From a virus, in the IMG/VR virus record IMGVR_UViG_3300037508_002051, positions 1 to 23,899 of that record: a stretch of 23,899 nt of DNA, one strand, 5' to 3'. Below are positions 1 through 7,410 of the stretch, piece after piece. Each line of letters starts with the position of its first letter. Position 1 is the stretch's first letter. The position numbers were made by a program, and so were the translations under genes. The notes under the pieces are model-generated. The model was not told where the DNA came from. It saw only the letters and a list, made by a program, of their open reading frames with translations, and made no database searches.

Positions 1-1138
1 TACCATCCCTATTTAATTGTATAAAACCAAGAATAGGAACTTTATATCTGACAGCAAAATTATGTAAGCTTGTCATCATAAAACCTAAAACCTGATACTC
101 TTTCATGTCCTGAGATATTCCTGCGCTATCCATTAGTTTTAGATAATCATAAACAATAACGCAGTCTTTGGCTGTTCCATCCGGATGTAGTCCAACCTCT
201 TTAACCAACCATCTTCTCATGATAGCCAATTGTTCTTCAAATGGCTTACCAGCGATTGATTTGTAATATAGTCTAACGTCTTTGAGTTCTTTTTGAGCCG
301 TTTGTAATCTATTATTTTTATCCGGAGACTCAAATGCTTTACCGGTTTCTATACTTGAAATCTCTATTTCTGTCATCATGGCTAAAACTCTGTTAAGATG
401 ATCGTCTGTGCTCATCTCTGTATCCATATTTAATACTGGTACTTTAACATTTTTTGCTATATGTAAACCAATATTATCTGCTAGCAGAGTCTTACCAGTT
501 TTTGGTCTTGCGGCTATAATACTTACTGATCCTTTTCTAAGACCACCGCCTATAGCATTGTCATAAACATGAAATCCTGTCGATATACCAACTTGATCAA
601 TAGGATTTTCTTTGATATTATTGATATAATCATCAACGATATTAGCTATACAAACAGGATTATTATCAGTATCATTTAGTAGGGTCGAGAAATTGAAGAT
701 ACTATCTTCTGCCAATCCTATAATCGACGATATTGGTTCGGCTCCGGTGATATCCAATAATTTTTCTTTTGCTTCTTCTAATTGATCTCTAAGTAATCTA
801 GCTATTTGTAGTTTTCTAATTTTAGCTGCAAATTTTCTGACATTTTCTAGATTAACAGGAAAATCTATAATAGCTTTTAAATGTTGAGTCTCATTTTTTT
901 GAGATAAAATATGACCAAAATTTAATGATTGAGCAACAGATAGGATTGATGCTATATCTATAGAAGGACTATGGTCTTTTTCACATATCTCTTTTATTAC
1001 TTGATATATCATTATATTACTATCAACAGTAAATGTTGATGGTTGTATAATATCAGCAATATCTAAATATGCATTTTCACCATATTTGCATATTCCAGAC
1101 AATACCGCTCTTTCTGCGGCAGGATCACAAAGTATCAT
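1..1138 (-). CDS. dnaB: DnaB-type replicative helicase, 3' end cut off
   Basis: This is the replicative helicase that would unwind phage DNA at the fork with ATP. About 379 residues are visible and the frame stays open to base 1, so the C-terminal end is missing. Residues 1-110 look like the helical DnaB N-terminal domain. A RecA-like motor follows, with Walker A RPKTGKT at about 211-217, a hydrophobic Walker B strand DCVIVYDYLKLM, and QLNRDG at the edge, which matches the DnaB H4 motif. The start ATG at 1138 follows GGATGAAA, a weak ribosome site, 3 bp after the stop of the zinc-ribbon gene. Gene and family are clear from the motifs. Whether it carries a fused primase cannot be judged, but the N-terminus begins directly in the helicase domain and shows no primase. 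Confidence 0.93.
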   Translation of the reverse strand, partial: MILCDPAAERAVLSGICKYGENAYLDIADIIQPSTFTVDSNIMIYQVIKEICEKDHSPSIDIASILSVAQSLNFGHILSQKNETQHLKAIIDFPVNLENVRKFAAKIRKLQIARLLRDQLEEAKEKLLDITGAEPISSIIGLAEDSIFNFSTLLNDTDNNPVCIANIVDDYINNIKENPIDQVGISTGFHVYDNAIGGGLRKGSVSIIAARPKTGKTLLADNIGLHIAKNVKVPVLNMDTEMSTDDHLNRVLAMMTEIEISSIETGKAFESPDKNNRLQTAQKELKDVRLYYKSIAGKPFEEQLAIMRRWLVKEVGLHPDGTAKDCVIVYDYLKLMDSAGISQDMKEYQVLGFMMTSLHNFAVRYKVPILGFIQLNRDG

Positions 1139-1141
1139 TTT

Positions 1142-1543
1142 TCATCCAGCGTTTGTTGAACAGTTATTACATTTATAGCGCGAAGGACTATCATGCACAA
1201 GGGCGGGATTTATATTTTCTGTTTTTCCACACACTCTGCACTTCACAGATATTGGTTCGTATTCTCTTGTTCGTGCAACTGGTGGATGTTTTGCTAATTT
1301 TTCATCTATTAGCTTATCATCTTTGTGCATATGAAACTCGCTCATTTTTTCAAATTTATTACCGGATTGGGCTGGAAGTCTTTTATTTTTGGTACGGATA
1401 CTGTTTGTTAGACTAGTATTTTCGCTATCAACAGAAGGAGTTTCTTCCTTTGTTTCGGCTTTTTCGTCCGGTAATAAAGATTGAAGTACGGTAATTAAAT
1501 TTTTTATTTGTTCTGGGTTATTTAATAAATCTTTAAGATCCAT
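1142..1543 (-). CDS. Small zinc-ribbon protein, unknown function
   Basis: I do not recognise the family of this 133-residue protein. The first 25 residues form a Leu/Ile-rich helix (MDLKDLLNNPEQIKNLITVL). A polar, probably disordered middle follows, then a C-terminal zinc ribbon with CxxC pairs at C102/C105 and C125/C128. The four cysteines are spaced as in a nucleic-acid-binding or protein-docking ribbon. It lies between the helical protein (11 bp overlap with that gene's end) and the dnaB start, so a role as helicase loader or adaptor is possible. That is position-based inference only. Confidence 0.82.
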   Translation of the reverse strand: MDLKDLLNNPEQIKNLITVLQSLLPDEKAETKEETPSVDSENTSLTNSIRTKNKRLPAQSGNKFEKMSEFHMHKDDKLIDEKLAKHPPVARTREYEPISVKCRVCGKTENINPALVHDSPSRYKCNNCSTNAG

Positions 1544-2024
1544 GTTTACTTTTACTCTTTTGGATGGAAATCATGACATCAGATAAGTTTTTTATACTAT
1601 TAGCAAGATATTGCAACCTATCACTACGTTGTTTTGCATATTTTTTTATACTATTCAGTCCATTAGCTTTTTCATTATGTTTAATAGCCTGTATCGATTT
1701 TTCGATATAACCATACCCCTTATAGTTATTGATATCATCTGCTATAACTTCTTTTATATTTTCATCTGCCCAGTTATATCTTGCTATTTCTCTATTTAAA
1801 CTACGTTGTACATAGAAAGAGAACTGAGATAATCTATATGATATTTGCGCACAATCTTCTGGACTTAATTTTTCTATTTCGTCTCTATTCATTGATGTAT
1901 ATTTATTAATTTCTTCCGATGGTATAACATTAGCAGAGAATTCCGACAAGCCTATAGAATTTTCGTATTCGTCTAAAATCTTATCCCAATACTGTAATTC
2001 TTCTTTAGATGATTTGCTGTTCAT
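1533..2024 (-). CDS. Helical protein, possible UvsY-like recombination mediator
   Basis: The 163-residue protein is predicted almost entirely helical and strongly charged. Visible parts are a central helix with Tyr/Phe/Arg (about 70-90), a basic Tyr-rich stretch around NNYKGYGY, and a C-terminal heptad-like helix (about 130-158, with regularly spaced Leu/Ile). UvsY of T4-like phages, the loader of UvsX recombinase on single-stranded DNA, has a comparable size and helical plan, and this gene sits two genes downstream of a recA/uvsX gene. I see no diagnostic UvsY motif, so this is an inference from shape and place. It overlaps the nuclease gene by 20 bp. The start ATG at 2024 has only a weak purine-rich upstream site. 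Confidence 0.8.
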   Translation of the reverse strand: MNSKSSKEELQYWDKILDEYENSIGLSEFSANVIPSEEINKYTSMNRDEIEKLSPEDCAQISYRLSQFSFYVQRSLNREIARYNWADENIKEVIADDINNYKGYGYIEKSIQAIKHNEKANGLNSIKKYAKQRSDRLQYLANSIKNLSDVMISIQKSKSKHGS

Positions 2025-2424
2025 GATTTATTCTTTGAGTCCATTGGTCAATATCTTCGTGATATGGTAATTCTATATATCTTATATTATTAACATTGCA
2101 CCATTCTGATTTTTCTCTATCTTTTTTTTGAGCTTTAAGAAAACTCATCATATTACCATGATAATATGGCACATATTTATAGTGTTGTTCTCCATGAACC
2201 TCAACACACCATTTTAATAGTGGTAGATAAAAATCTAGATATGCTATTTGTCCTTTTCTTATAGGCACCAAAACTTCTTCTAAGATTTGTAGCGTAGGAT
2301 GAAGAGAAATTAATAAGTTTCTTGCTTGCAAATGGTACGACGACTTATTCTGTATTTTACCCTTTGAAACGTAACCTGTCAAGGCCCAAGAAACAACTTC
2401 TCCATCCAAATTAGTTATATTCAT
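2005..2424 (-). CDS. Vsr/DUF559-like endonuclease (PD-(D/E)xK fold)
   Basis: This is a likely small DNA nuclease of 139 residues. The recognisable core is an acidic residue pair at E49/E50, then LDFYLP (D64) and CVEVHGEQHY (E75, Q80, H81), then an Asp/Lys-rich helix (KKDREKSEWC) and a closing strand NIRYIELPY. This D...ExxGxQH layout is that of Vsr-like and DUF559-like nucleases. It resembles the free-standing nuclease domain of Vsr-like homing enzymes but has no extra DNA-recognition domain. Its ATG overlaps the recA stop (TAATG), so it should be translationally coupled to the recombinase. A role in recombination intermediates or host DNA breakdown is inferred; a homing function is the alternative. 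Confidence 0.82.
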   Translation of the reverse strand: MNITNLDGEVVSWALTGYVSKGKIQNKSSYHLQARNLLISLHPTLQILEEVLVPIRKGQIAYLDFYLPLLKWCVEVHGEQHYKYVPYYHGNMMSFLKAQKKDREKSEWCNVNNIRYIELPYHEDIDQWTQRINHEQQII

Positions 2425-3437
2425 TACTTTTTAATGCCCAGTAAGCTTTTAACAGAATCTTCGACCTCTTTTGCTATTTCTGGATTTTCCATCAAAAATA
2501 TTCTAGTTTTTTCTGCCCCTTGAAATTTGTGAGAGTCTTTGCTGGTTTTGATGGTATACCATGCTCCACCTTTATTTATAACTCCGACATCTGAGGCCAG
2601 ATTGACAAGCTCTGTGAGCTTATCTATACCTTCGTTATAACGAATAAAGCTTTTTGCTACTCCTCCCGGAGGGCCGAGAGCAGAACAAATAACTTGCCAT
2701 TCGACCTCTTGGCCTATCTGAGTATCATCTGCTCCTAAAGACCATGGTTTAGAACTTTTTGCTCGTAGTTTAATATCGGTTTGATATGCGATGCCTTGGC
2801 CGCTTTTCTCTTTAAACTCTGCTCCGTATCCTGTAGGATTACCCATCAAGTGAGTAATACCGATCACAATATTTTTATTAACAGGGATGACGTTGGAAAC
2901 TTTTCTACAGAATTTGGCTAATAATTTTGCTCCATCTGCTCTTTGCATTTTATCCATATCACTAGTAATTTCAGCTTCTGTGCATAGTGCAGAATATGAG
3001 TCTATGATTACTATAGAGCCAGGAATTTCGTTTATAATTCTTTCTGCTATTTGTAGATATTCTTCAGCGTGTAAGATTTTACCTTGTTGAGATCCTATAA
3101 TATGAAATCTACTCAGATCCAATCCTTTTATTCCAAGTAGATCTCGTTGTTTTAGTCTACCTTCAATATTTAGGTAATACACTTCTCTAGGATTCTTTAG
3201 ATCTCCTTGATATTCTGGTTTTTGTGCAGTGGTTGCGAAGTCTAATGATGATAAAGTTTTACCACATTTAGGTTGTCCTGTAAATATTACAAAGCTACCT
3301 TCTGGTATTCCGCCACCAAGAACTATGTCCAGAGCAGGACTAATTGGAATAGTCAATATCTTTTTTTCTACCAGTGAGTTACCGGACAATATAATATCAT
3401 CTCCAAAATTTTTGATTATATCTTCTTTAAGACTCAT
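2424..3437 (-). CDS. recA: RecA/UvsX-type recombinase
   Basis: This 337-residue strand-exchange ATPase would drive phage recombination and replication restart. Residues 40-61 hold GGGIPEGS and Walker A GQPKCGKT (54-61). E92 sits where RecA has its catalytic glutamate, Walker B is IVIIDS (142-147), and the Gly-rich DNA loop lies at about 198-214. The switch position occupied by Gln in bacterial RecA (INQ) reads ITH here (H196), as in UvsX-like proteins. The C-terminal lid with GGAWYTI matches RecA GAWYSY. It starts at ATG 3437 with AGGA 8 bases upstream. No intein or intron is seen. The length is close to bacterial RecA without its acidic tail. The downstream nuclease is coupled by TAATG. Confidence 0.95.
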   Translation of the reverse strand: MSLKEDIIKNFGDDIILSGNSLVEKKILTIPISPALDIVLGGGIPEGSFVIFTGQPKCGKTLSSLDFATTAQKPEYQGDLKNPREVYYLNIEGRLKQRDLLGIKGLDLSRFHIIGSQQGKILHAEEYLQIAERIINEIPGSIVIIDSYSALCTEAEITSDMDKMQRADGAKLLAKFCRKVSNVIPVNKNIVIGITHLMGNPTGYGAEFKEKSGQGIAYQTDIKLRAKSSKPWSLGADDTQIGQEVEWQVICSALGPPGGVAKSFIRYNEGIDKLTELVNLASDVGVINKGGAWYTIKTSKDSHKFQGAEKTRIFLMENPEIAKEVEDSVKSLLGIKK

Positions 3438-3849
3438 TATCTATATCCTCTAGTTTTGAAAGTATATTATTAGATTTTTTATCATTATTTGTTCTATATT
3501 TTTTATGAGATGATCTGTCTATATCTTTTGAAAATTCTTTGTTTTGTGAATCTAATATTTTCTGGTGATGCTCTATAATAGGTTTGAGCATCGGCGCTCG
3601 CAACGAATATGTATTCACAGTTTTGCTATCTTGTAAAGCTTTTACTATGGCCAAAGGGCTGTATTGTTTAACTAATTTATTGGCTGTTGCAATCTGATTT
3701 CTATAAAAAGCAGACCATTCTTTATTTAGCCAAAATTTATAATGAATATCTTTTTTATCAAGCTTTGCCTTTTTTTCACAAATAATTTCTGTGATATATT
3801 GGGCGGCAGATACTTCCTTATTATTGGAGTATCTCGATATAAATTTCAT
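3427..3849 (-). CDS. Hypothetical protein upstream of recA
   Basis: This is a 140-residue protein of a family I do not recognise. The N-terminal 100 residues look globular and mixed, with aromatic motifs FWLNKEWSAFYRNQ and YSLRAPMLKPII. The last 40 residues are Lys/Asn/Ser-rich and probably disordered. It is basic overall, which would allow nucleic-acid binding. It overlaps recA by 11 bp and the HTH protein gene by 4 bp, so it belongs to the recombination transcript. No function should be assigned beyond that association. Confidence 0.78.
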   Translation of the reverse strand: MKFISRYSNNKEVSAAQYITEIICEKKAKLDKKDIHYKFWLNKEWSAFYRNQIATANKLVKQYSPLAIVKALQDSKTVNTYSLRAPMLKPIIEHHQKILDSQNKEFSKDIDRSSHKKYRTNNDKKSNNILSKLEDIDNES

Positions 3850-4166
3850 TTGTTGAATGGTTTAAATATATGATCTGGAGACTTGTGTGAACTAGATAGT
3901 TTTGCTCTATTATGATCATTCATCATAGACGCTTCTTGTGTCATAATAGCAACAGTATTATTTTTTTTAACAGCCGTTTTTGTTATCATAAGGTCTTTGG
4001 GACTAGGTGGAGGAGGCGGTATCGGAGGACTAAGATTCTCAGAATCTATGACTGTTTGTACACTATCGATAGACAAATTAACCTCTGAAGCAATTTGATC
4101 TACAGTAAGATTTTGAGCAAACAGATACTTTATAGCGTAGATATTATTTTTGGATACTTTAGCCAT
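3846..4166 (-). CDS. Helix-turn-helix protein with polyproline linker
   Basis: This is a 106-residue protein. Residues 9-40 form a sigma-factor/Hin-like helix-turn-helix (YLFAQNLTVDQIASEVNLS), followed by a run of prolines at about 48-59 and a short C-terminal segment with VAIMTQEASMMNDHNRAK. It is a probable DNA-binding regulator or an adaptor with a proline hinge. The start is taken at ATG 4166 rather than the adjacent GTG at 4169: AGAGG lies 5 bases upstream and the stop of the preceding gene shares the A of this ATG (TGATG). The DNA target is unknown. The short C-terminal motif may be a protein-binding peptide. Confidence 0.77.
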   Translation of the reverse strand: MAKVSKNNIYAIKYLFAQNLTVDQIASEVNLSIDSVQTVIDSENLSPPIPPPPPSPKDLMITKTAVKKNNTVAIMTQEASMMNDHNRAKLSSSHKSPDHIFKPFNK

Positions 4167-4549
4167 CACAACCTCTCTCTTTCTGCTTTAATTAACCATG
4201 CATTATTTTTGGTGGATAAAAATTTAAGATAGTAATCAAATACTGATTTATTAGTATTGATAAATTTATTACTTGGTCTAACAACATTATCAAGAAAACT
4301 ATAGCTTTTTTCTCTATCGAACTTAGAGAATGGATTAAATAACTCGTTATTATTTGATATTTTGATCTGATAGATAATATGATTTTCTTTATTTATTGAT
4401 TTGGCTAATACTGTGTTATCGTCAATATTTTTTCTGTAAAGATTATCCTCGTCTATAAAGTCACAATCTTGCTCTAAACAAAAAAATTTACTTATTGTGT
4501 CTGATAACCTATGATCTTTTTTAGGCGTAAATAAATAATTTTCACTCAT
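4166..4549 (-). CDS. Hypothetical protein, paralogue A
   Basis: This 127-residue protein has no family I recognise. It is clearly related to the gene at 5269-5676: both share a KF[FY]CL..(D/E)(F/Y)ID(E/D)D block, an FNP motif, an SF(L/I)(D/N)N block, and a C-terminal FL.TKN..WL..A.R helix, in the same order. The shared C-terminal helix with Trp and basic residues may be a docking surface. It overlaps its upstream neighbour by 8 bp and abuts the HTH gene. The two copies are separated by two unrelated genes. Confidence 0.8.
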   Translation of the reverse strand: MSENYLFTPKKDHRLSDTISKFFCLEQDCDFIDEDNLYRKNIDDNTVLAKSINKENHIIYQIKISNNNELFNPFSKFDREKSYSFLDNVVRPSNKFINTNKSVFDYYLKFLSTKNNAWLIKAERERL

Positions 4550-4922
4550 TTGTCACCTTTTCTGGTAGATTTGCTTCTTCAGCCGATGATATCATACATT
4601 TTTCTACATATTCAAAAAAGTTTTTTATATATGTATTATAATTTTCTCCAGACGGAACTGGTATATGATAGCTGTTGGTGCATACCGTATTTATTTCTGG
4701 ATATTTATTGTCTTCTATTTTTTTGAGAATATTTGCTGTTAGATTAATATATATTTCATATTGAGCATCTGTTTGCTTACTGATATTATTAGGATCATCA
4801 AAAATATAGTTATATTCAGAAAGATTTTCTTGTTTTAAATCTTTTAGAGAGTCTATTTGTTTTTTGTAAATATCTATTTCTTCTTTAGTAAAAAACTGAG
4901 ACGGTTCTATGCTATCTGTCAT
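4542..4922 (-). CDS. Acidic hypothetical protein
   Basis: This is a 126-residue acidic protein, rich in Asp, Glu, Asn and Tyr, mostly predicted helical, with no recognised domain. The N-terminal half has helical repeats (EEIDIYKKQIDSLKDLKQENLSEYNYIF). The middle holds a proline-containing HIPVPSGENYNTYI segment. The start ATG at 4922 lies 1 bp from the stop of the FmdB-like gene. No signal peptide or membrane segment is seen. Function unknown. Confidence 0.75.
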   Translation of the reverse strand: MTDSIEPSQFFTKEEIDIYKKQIDSLKDLKQENLSEYNYIFDDPNNISKQTDAQYEIYINLTANILKKIEDNKYPEINTVCTNSYHIPVPSGENYNTYIKNFFEYVEKCMISSAEEANLPEKVTNE

Positions 4923-4923
4923 A

Positions 4924-5265
4924 TTAAGTCCATTTTGTTTTTGGCGGTTTTTTAATTCTGTTCATACCTTTAGGCAAAACTTTGTCATCTGTCGATTTAT
5001 AAGAATTATGTTTGGAGTATAGGCTTTGTTTTTGATCATCGCTTAGTCTATCTCTATTCCTGTTAGCTAAATCTCCGATAGTTTTTAATTCACTATCATG
5101 TTTTTTTATAGAGCCCTGAATACTGGACACATCATCTGCATAACTTCTTTCTGTTTGTTTACTATTACACAGACTACATTTTGGAGAAGCAATATAGTCC
5201 TTAATATAAAAGAATAATTCAAATTTTTTAGAACAGGAGTTGCAGACATATGTGTAGGTTGGCAT
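4924..5265 (-). CDS. FmdB-type zinc-ribbon protein
   Basis: Residues 1-40 match the FmdB-type putative regulatory zinc ribbon: start MPTYTYVCNSC, paired cysteines C8/C11 and C30/C33, with the aromatic and acidic residues usual between them. The remaining 70 residues are polar and end in a Lys/Pro tail (NRIKKPPKTKWT). Such ribbons occur in many phages and bacteria and their biochemical role is poorly known. The gene sits 3 bp after the stop of paralogue B, with no obvious ribosome site, which suggests translational coupling. Confidence 0.85.
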   Translation of the reverse strand: MPTYTYVCNSCSKKFELFFYIKDYIASPKCSLCNSKQTERSYADDVSSIQGSIKKHDSELKTIGDLANRNRDRLSDDQKQSLYSKHNSYKSTDDKVLPKGMNRIKKPPKTKWT

Positions 5266-5268
5266 GGT

Positions 5269-5676
5269 TTATTTTAGATCTCTTTGAGCATCTTTTAACC
5301 AAGACAGATTTTTTGTCTTCAAAAAAGTTATGTACTTTTGAAATACCTGTGGAGTAACCTCTTTAAAATCCCATTCGCTTTTACATATATTATTGATGAA
5401 TGACAAAGAATTTTTTTCTTCTATAGAAGACAGAATCTTCTTAGGATTGAAAATTTTTGAATTTGGATCCAATTTAATATAATATCTACCATAAGATTTG
5501 TCATTATCCGTAAAATGTTTTGGTTTTTTGGAAAATATTATTTTGGCAACGGCATTCAACATATTCTCATTATTTAGCCTAGGATATCCATCGTCATCTA
5601 TATAGTCTTCTGATCCTAACAAACAATAGAATTTATCTTCATTAGAAACGGATCGATTTGTATTAAAAATAGCCAT
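5269..5676 (-). CDS. Hypothetical protein, paralogue B
   Basis: This is a 135-residue relative of the gene at 4166-4549. Matching blocks are KFYCLLGSEDYIDDD near residue 15, IFNPKKIL in the middle, SLSFINNI, and a C-terminal FLKTKNLSWLKDAQRDL helix. The family is unknown to me. It is soluble and of mixed charge. Its start overlaps the HNH gene by 14 bp. Paralogue A and this copy differ enough that the duplication is old, or the two were acquired separately. They could form a heterodimer, which is speculative. Confidence 0.8.
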   Translation of the reverse strand: MAIFNTNRSVSNEDKFYCLLGSEDYIDDDGYPRLNNENMLNAVAKIIFSKKPKHFTDNDKSYGRYYIKLDPNSKIFNPKKILSSIEEKNSLSFINNICKSEWDFKEVTPQVFQKYITFLKTKNLSWLKDAQRDLK

Positions 5677-6250
5677 CTATATATTTTATCCATTCTTTTT
5701 GATCTGAGTCACTACTGTATATAGTAGGTAGTTCTTTTGCTAACGGCAAGTATCTTGGCTCATAAAATGGTTTTTTAGGAATATTAAGCAATTTCATATT
5801 CGCTTGTTCTGGTGTCTTATTTGATTTTTTCCTATTACATTTAACACAAGCAGTGGCTATGTTTAACCAATTAGTAGCATTCTTTTTATCAGGATGGAAT
5901 TGACTTTTTGGAATAACATGATCATAAGTTAATTCATTCTGATTGAATCTTATTCCACAATATTGACAAGTATGATCATCTCTAATAAATAAATTTTTTC
6001 TAGAAAACTTTAAAGATCTATTATGAATATTGAAATATTTTTGCGTTTTTGCAACTAAAGGCACTTTAAATTGTTTATCGTTAGTTCCTTGAATATATTT
6101 GTCTTTATAATATTCAATGATTTCTATCTTAAAAGTCGGATTATTCTCATATTTAATAGACCAAATAATAGCTTTTTGCCAACTAATAATTCTTAATGGT
6201 GAATAATCAGCATTTAATAATAAACACTTACTATTTTCTGCCTTGTTCAT
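5663..6250 (-). CDS. HNH endonuclease
   Basis: This 195-residue HNH nuclease carries the zinc-ribbon variant of the fold: CQYCG (C95, C98), LTYDHVIPKS (D110, H111, the metal and general-base residues), WLNIATAC (N130) and CVKCNRKKSNKTPEQA (C135, C138). These are the standard residues of the family. The N-terminal 85 residues (LLLNADYSPLRIISWQKAI) match the common companion region of phage and bacterial HNH proteins of this type. It may be a free-standing homing or host-DNA-degrading enzyme. It overlaps the end of phoH by 20 bp and paralogue B by 14 bp, so it is well integrated in the operon, unlike a recent homing insertion. Confidence 0.92.
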   Translation of the reverse strand: MNKAENSKCLLLNADYSPLRIISWQKAIIWSIKYENNPTFKIEIIEYYKDKYIQGTNDKQFKVPLVAKTQKYFNIHNRSLKFSRKNLFIRDDHTCQYCGIRFNQNELTYDHVIPKSQFHPDKKNATNWLNIATACVKCNRKKSNKTPEQANMKLLNIPKKPFYEPRYLPLAKELPTIYSSDSDQKEWIKYIDGYF

Positions 6251-6968
6251 AATTGTCTAATTTTGCTAAAATTTTTGCTATTATAGGATTACGAATAATA
6301 TCATGATCAGTTAGTGTAGAAATACCTATACCGTCTACATCTGATAAATTTTTTATCATTTCATAAAAACCACCCTGTAAATGTCTAGCAAGATCTGATT
6401 GCGAAACATCTCCAGTTAGTACCATTTTACTGTTCTGGCCAATTCTTGTCAATAGCATTTTCAATTGTTCGTATGAAGCATTTTGACATTCATCCGCCAC
6501 TATAAAACAATCATGAAAATTTCTTCCTCTCATAAACCCTAAAGGTACAATTTCTATTTTATTATTTAGTTTAAGCGTTGCATTAAGTGCTGGGCCAATA
6601 AAATAATTTATCTCATCTTCTATAGGTAATAGATAAGGAAATAATTTTTCTTCGTATTTACCTGGCAGATAACCTATTTTTTCTCCTGCTTCAACGACTG
6701 GTCTGGTTATAATGATTTTTTTGATTTTATCTTCCAATAAATGTTCTAAAGCTAAACCAACGGCGCAGTGGGTTTTACCACTACCGGCACTACCTTGACA
6801 AAAAGTAATAGTATTTTCTACTATAGATCGTATATATTCTTTTTGATTTTCTGTTCTTGGCTTTAATCTATTTCTAGATGATAGTCTTGTATTATCTTGA
6901 TTAAGGGGCGAATTTGTGAGATCAATGATTTTTTCTTTTCTGGTGCTACCATTTTTTTTCTTTCTCAA
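6231..6968 (-). CDS. phoH: PhoH-family ATPase, TTG start
   Basis: This is a 245-residue PhoH-like P-loop ATPase. Walker A GSAGSGKT lies at 59-66, the PhoH signature TRPVVEAGEKIGYLPG at 88-103, Walker B FIVADECQNA at 155-164, and the sensor region TGDVSQSDL at 185-193. PhoH proteins are common in phage genomes; an RNA-helicase or RNase-linked role has been proposed but is not settled. The basic N-terminus (1-40) is extra to the core. The only good start is TTG at 6968, supported by AAAGGG ending 6 bases before it; no ATG precedes the P-loop. A 58 bp spacer to the MazG gene is the longest in the early block and holds a possible promoter-like box. Confidence 0.93.
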   Translation of the reverse strand: MRKKKNGSTRKEKIIDLTNSPLNQDNTRLSSRNRLKPRTENQKEYIRSIVENTITFCQGSAGSGKTHCAVGLALEHLLEDKIKKIIITRPVVEAGEKIGYLPGKYEEKLFPYLLPIEDEINYFIGPALNATLKLNNKIEIVPLGFMRGRNFHDCFIVADECQNASYEQLKMLLTRIGQNSKMVLTGDVSQSDLARHLQGGFYEMIKNLSDVDGIGISTLTDHDIIRNPIIAKILAKLDNYEQGRK

Positions 6969-6974
6969 GTTATG

Positions 6975-6980
6975 CCCTTT
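6975..6980 (-). promoter_or_regulatory. Ribosome binding site of phoH
   Basis: AAAGGG on the minus strand lies 6 bases before the TTG at 6968. It fixes TTG as the phoH start in the absence of an upstream ATG. Confidence 0.6.
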
Positions 6981-7009
6981 ATAATAAGTTATATATTAAT
7001 AACGACATA

Positions 7010-7022
7010 TTAATATACACCA
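7010..7022 (-). promoter_or_regulatory. TGGTGTATAwTAA box upstream of phoH
   Basis: Minus-strand TGGTGTATATTAA sits in the 58 bp gap before phoH. It matches at 12 of 13 bases the box before the gene starting at 17920, where the same bases contain a TATAAT -10 element. It may be a promoter core or operator. No convincing -35 element is seen here, and the AT-richness makes chance partly likely. Confidence 0.3.
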
Positions 7023-7026
7023 TATA

Positions 7027-7392
7027 TCATATTACAAACGACTTAAGATCAGGAGCTTTCCATCCTTCTGGTTTTAGTACTTTGCCGTCTTCTCTCTTTT
7101 TTACTTTTCCTGTAACAGGATCCACTTTAGCAAAATTCGTTTTCATCACTTCGTCCCATGCTCCTTGGGCATTACTACCGGTGCTATTTATAGCACCTGC
7201 CGTAACCACAATAATATCTATTAAGGCATCTAGTATTTCTACTCTATCTACATTGTTGATAGCCTCCTGAAGTTCAGACACTTCTTCTTTTATAAGAGTG
7301 TAATACATATCAAATTGAGATTGATTCCACTCGCATACTGTTTGATCACAGGCTACCATAAACTTGGTTTGGTCTTCAAACACATTACCCAT
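7027..7392 (-). CDS. MazG-like nucleotide pyrophosphohydrolase
   Basis: This 121-residue all-alpha NTP pyrophosphohydrolase (MazG/PRA-PH-like) would hydrolyse a nucleoside triphosphate to the monophosphate plus pyrophosphate. Metal-binding acids are visible as KEEVSELQEA (E36, E37, E40) and EILDALIDIIV (E52, D55, D59), the ExxE...ExxD pattern of the superfamily. The C-terminal KREDGKVLKPEGWKAPDL is typical of the phage and bacterial subgroup. Context next to ribonucleotide reductase fits house-cleaning or salvage of nucleotides. Lowering of host alarmone levels by phage MazG has been proposed, without proof here. AAGGAT precedes the ATG at 7392. Confidence 0.9.
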   Translation of the reverse strand: MGNVFEDQTKFMVACDQTVCEWNQSQFDMYYTLIKEEVSELQEAINNVDRVEILDALIDIIVVTAGAINSTGSNAQGAWDEVMKTNFAKVDPVTGKVKKREDGKVLKPEGWKAPDLKSFVI

Positions 7393-7410
7393 AATTTAAT
7401 ATCCTTTATA

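Noticed and set aside
1069-1416. Plus-strand ORF of 115 codons across the dnaB start
   Set aside because: Antisense to dnaB and the zinc-ribbon gene, with unlikely Phe/Leu/Tyr-rich composition and no ribosome site.
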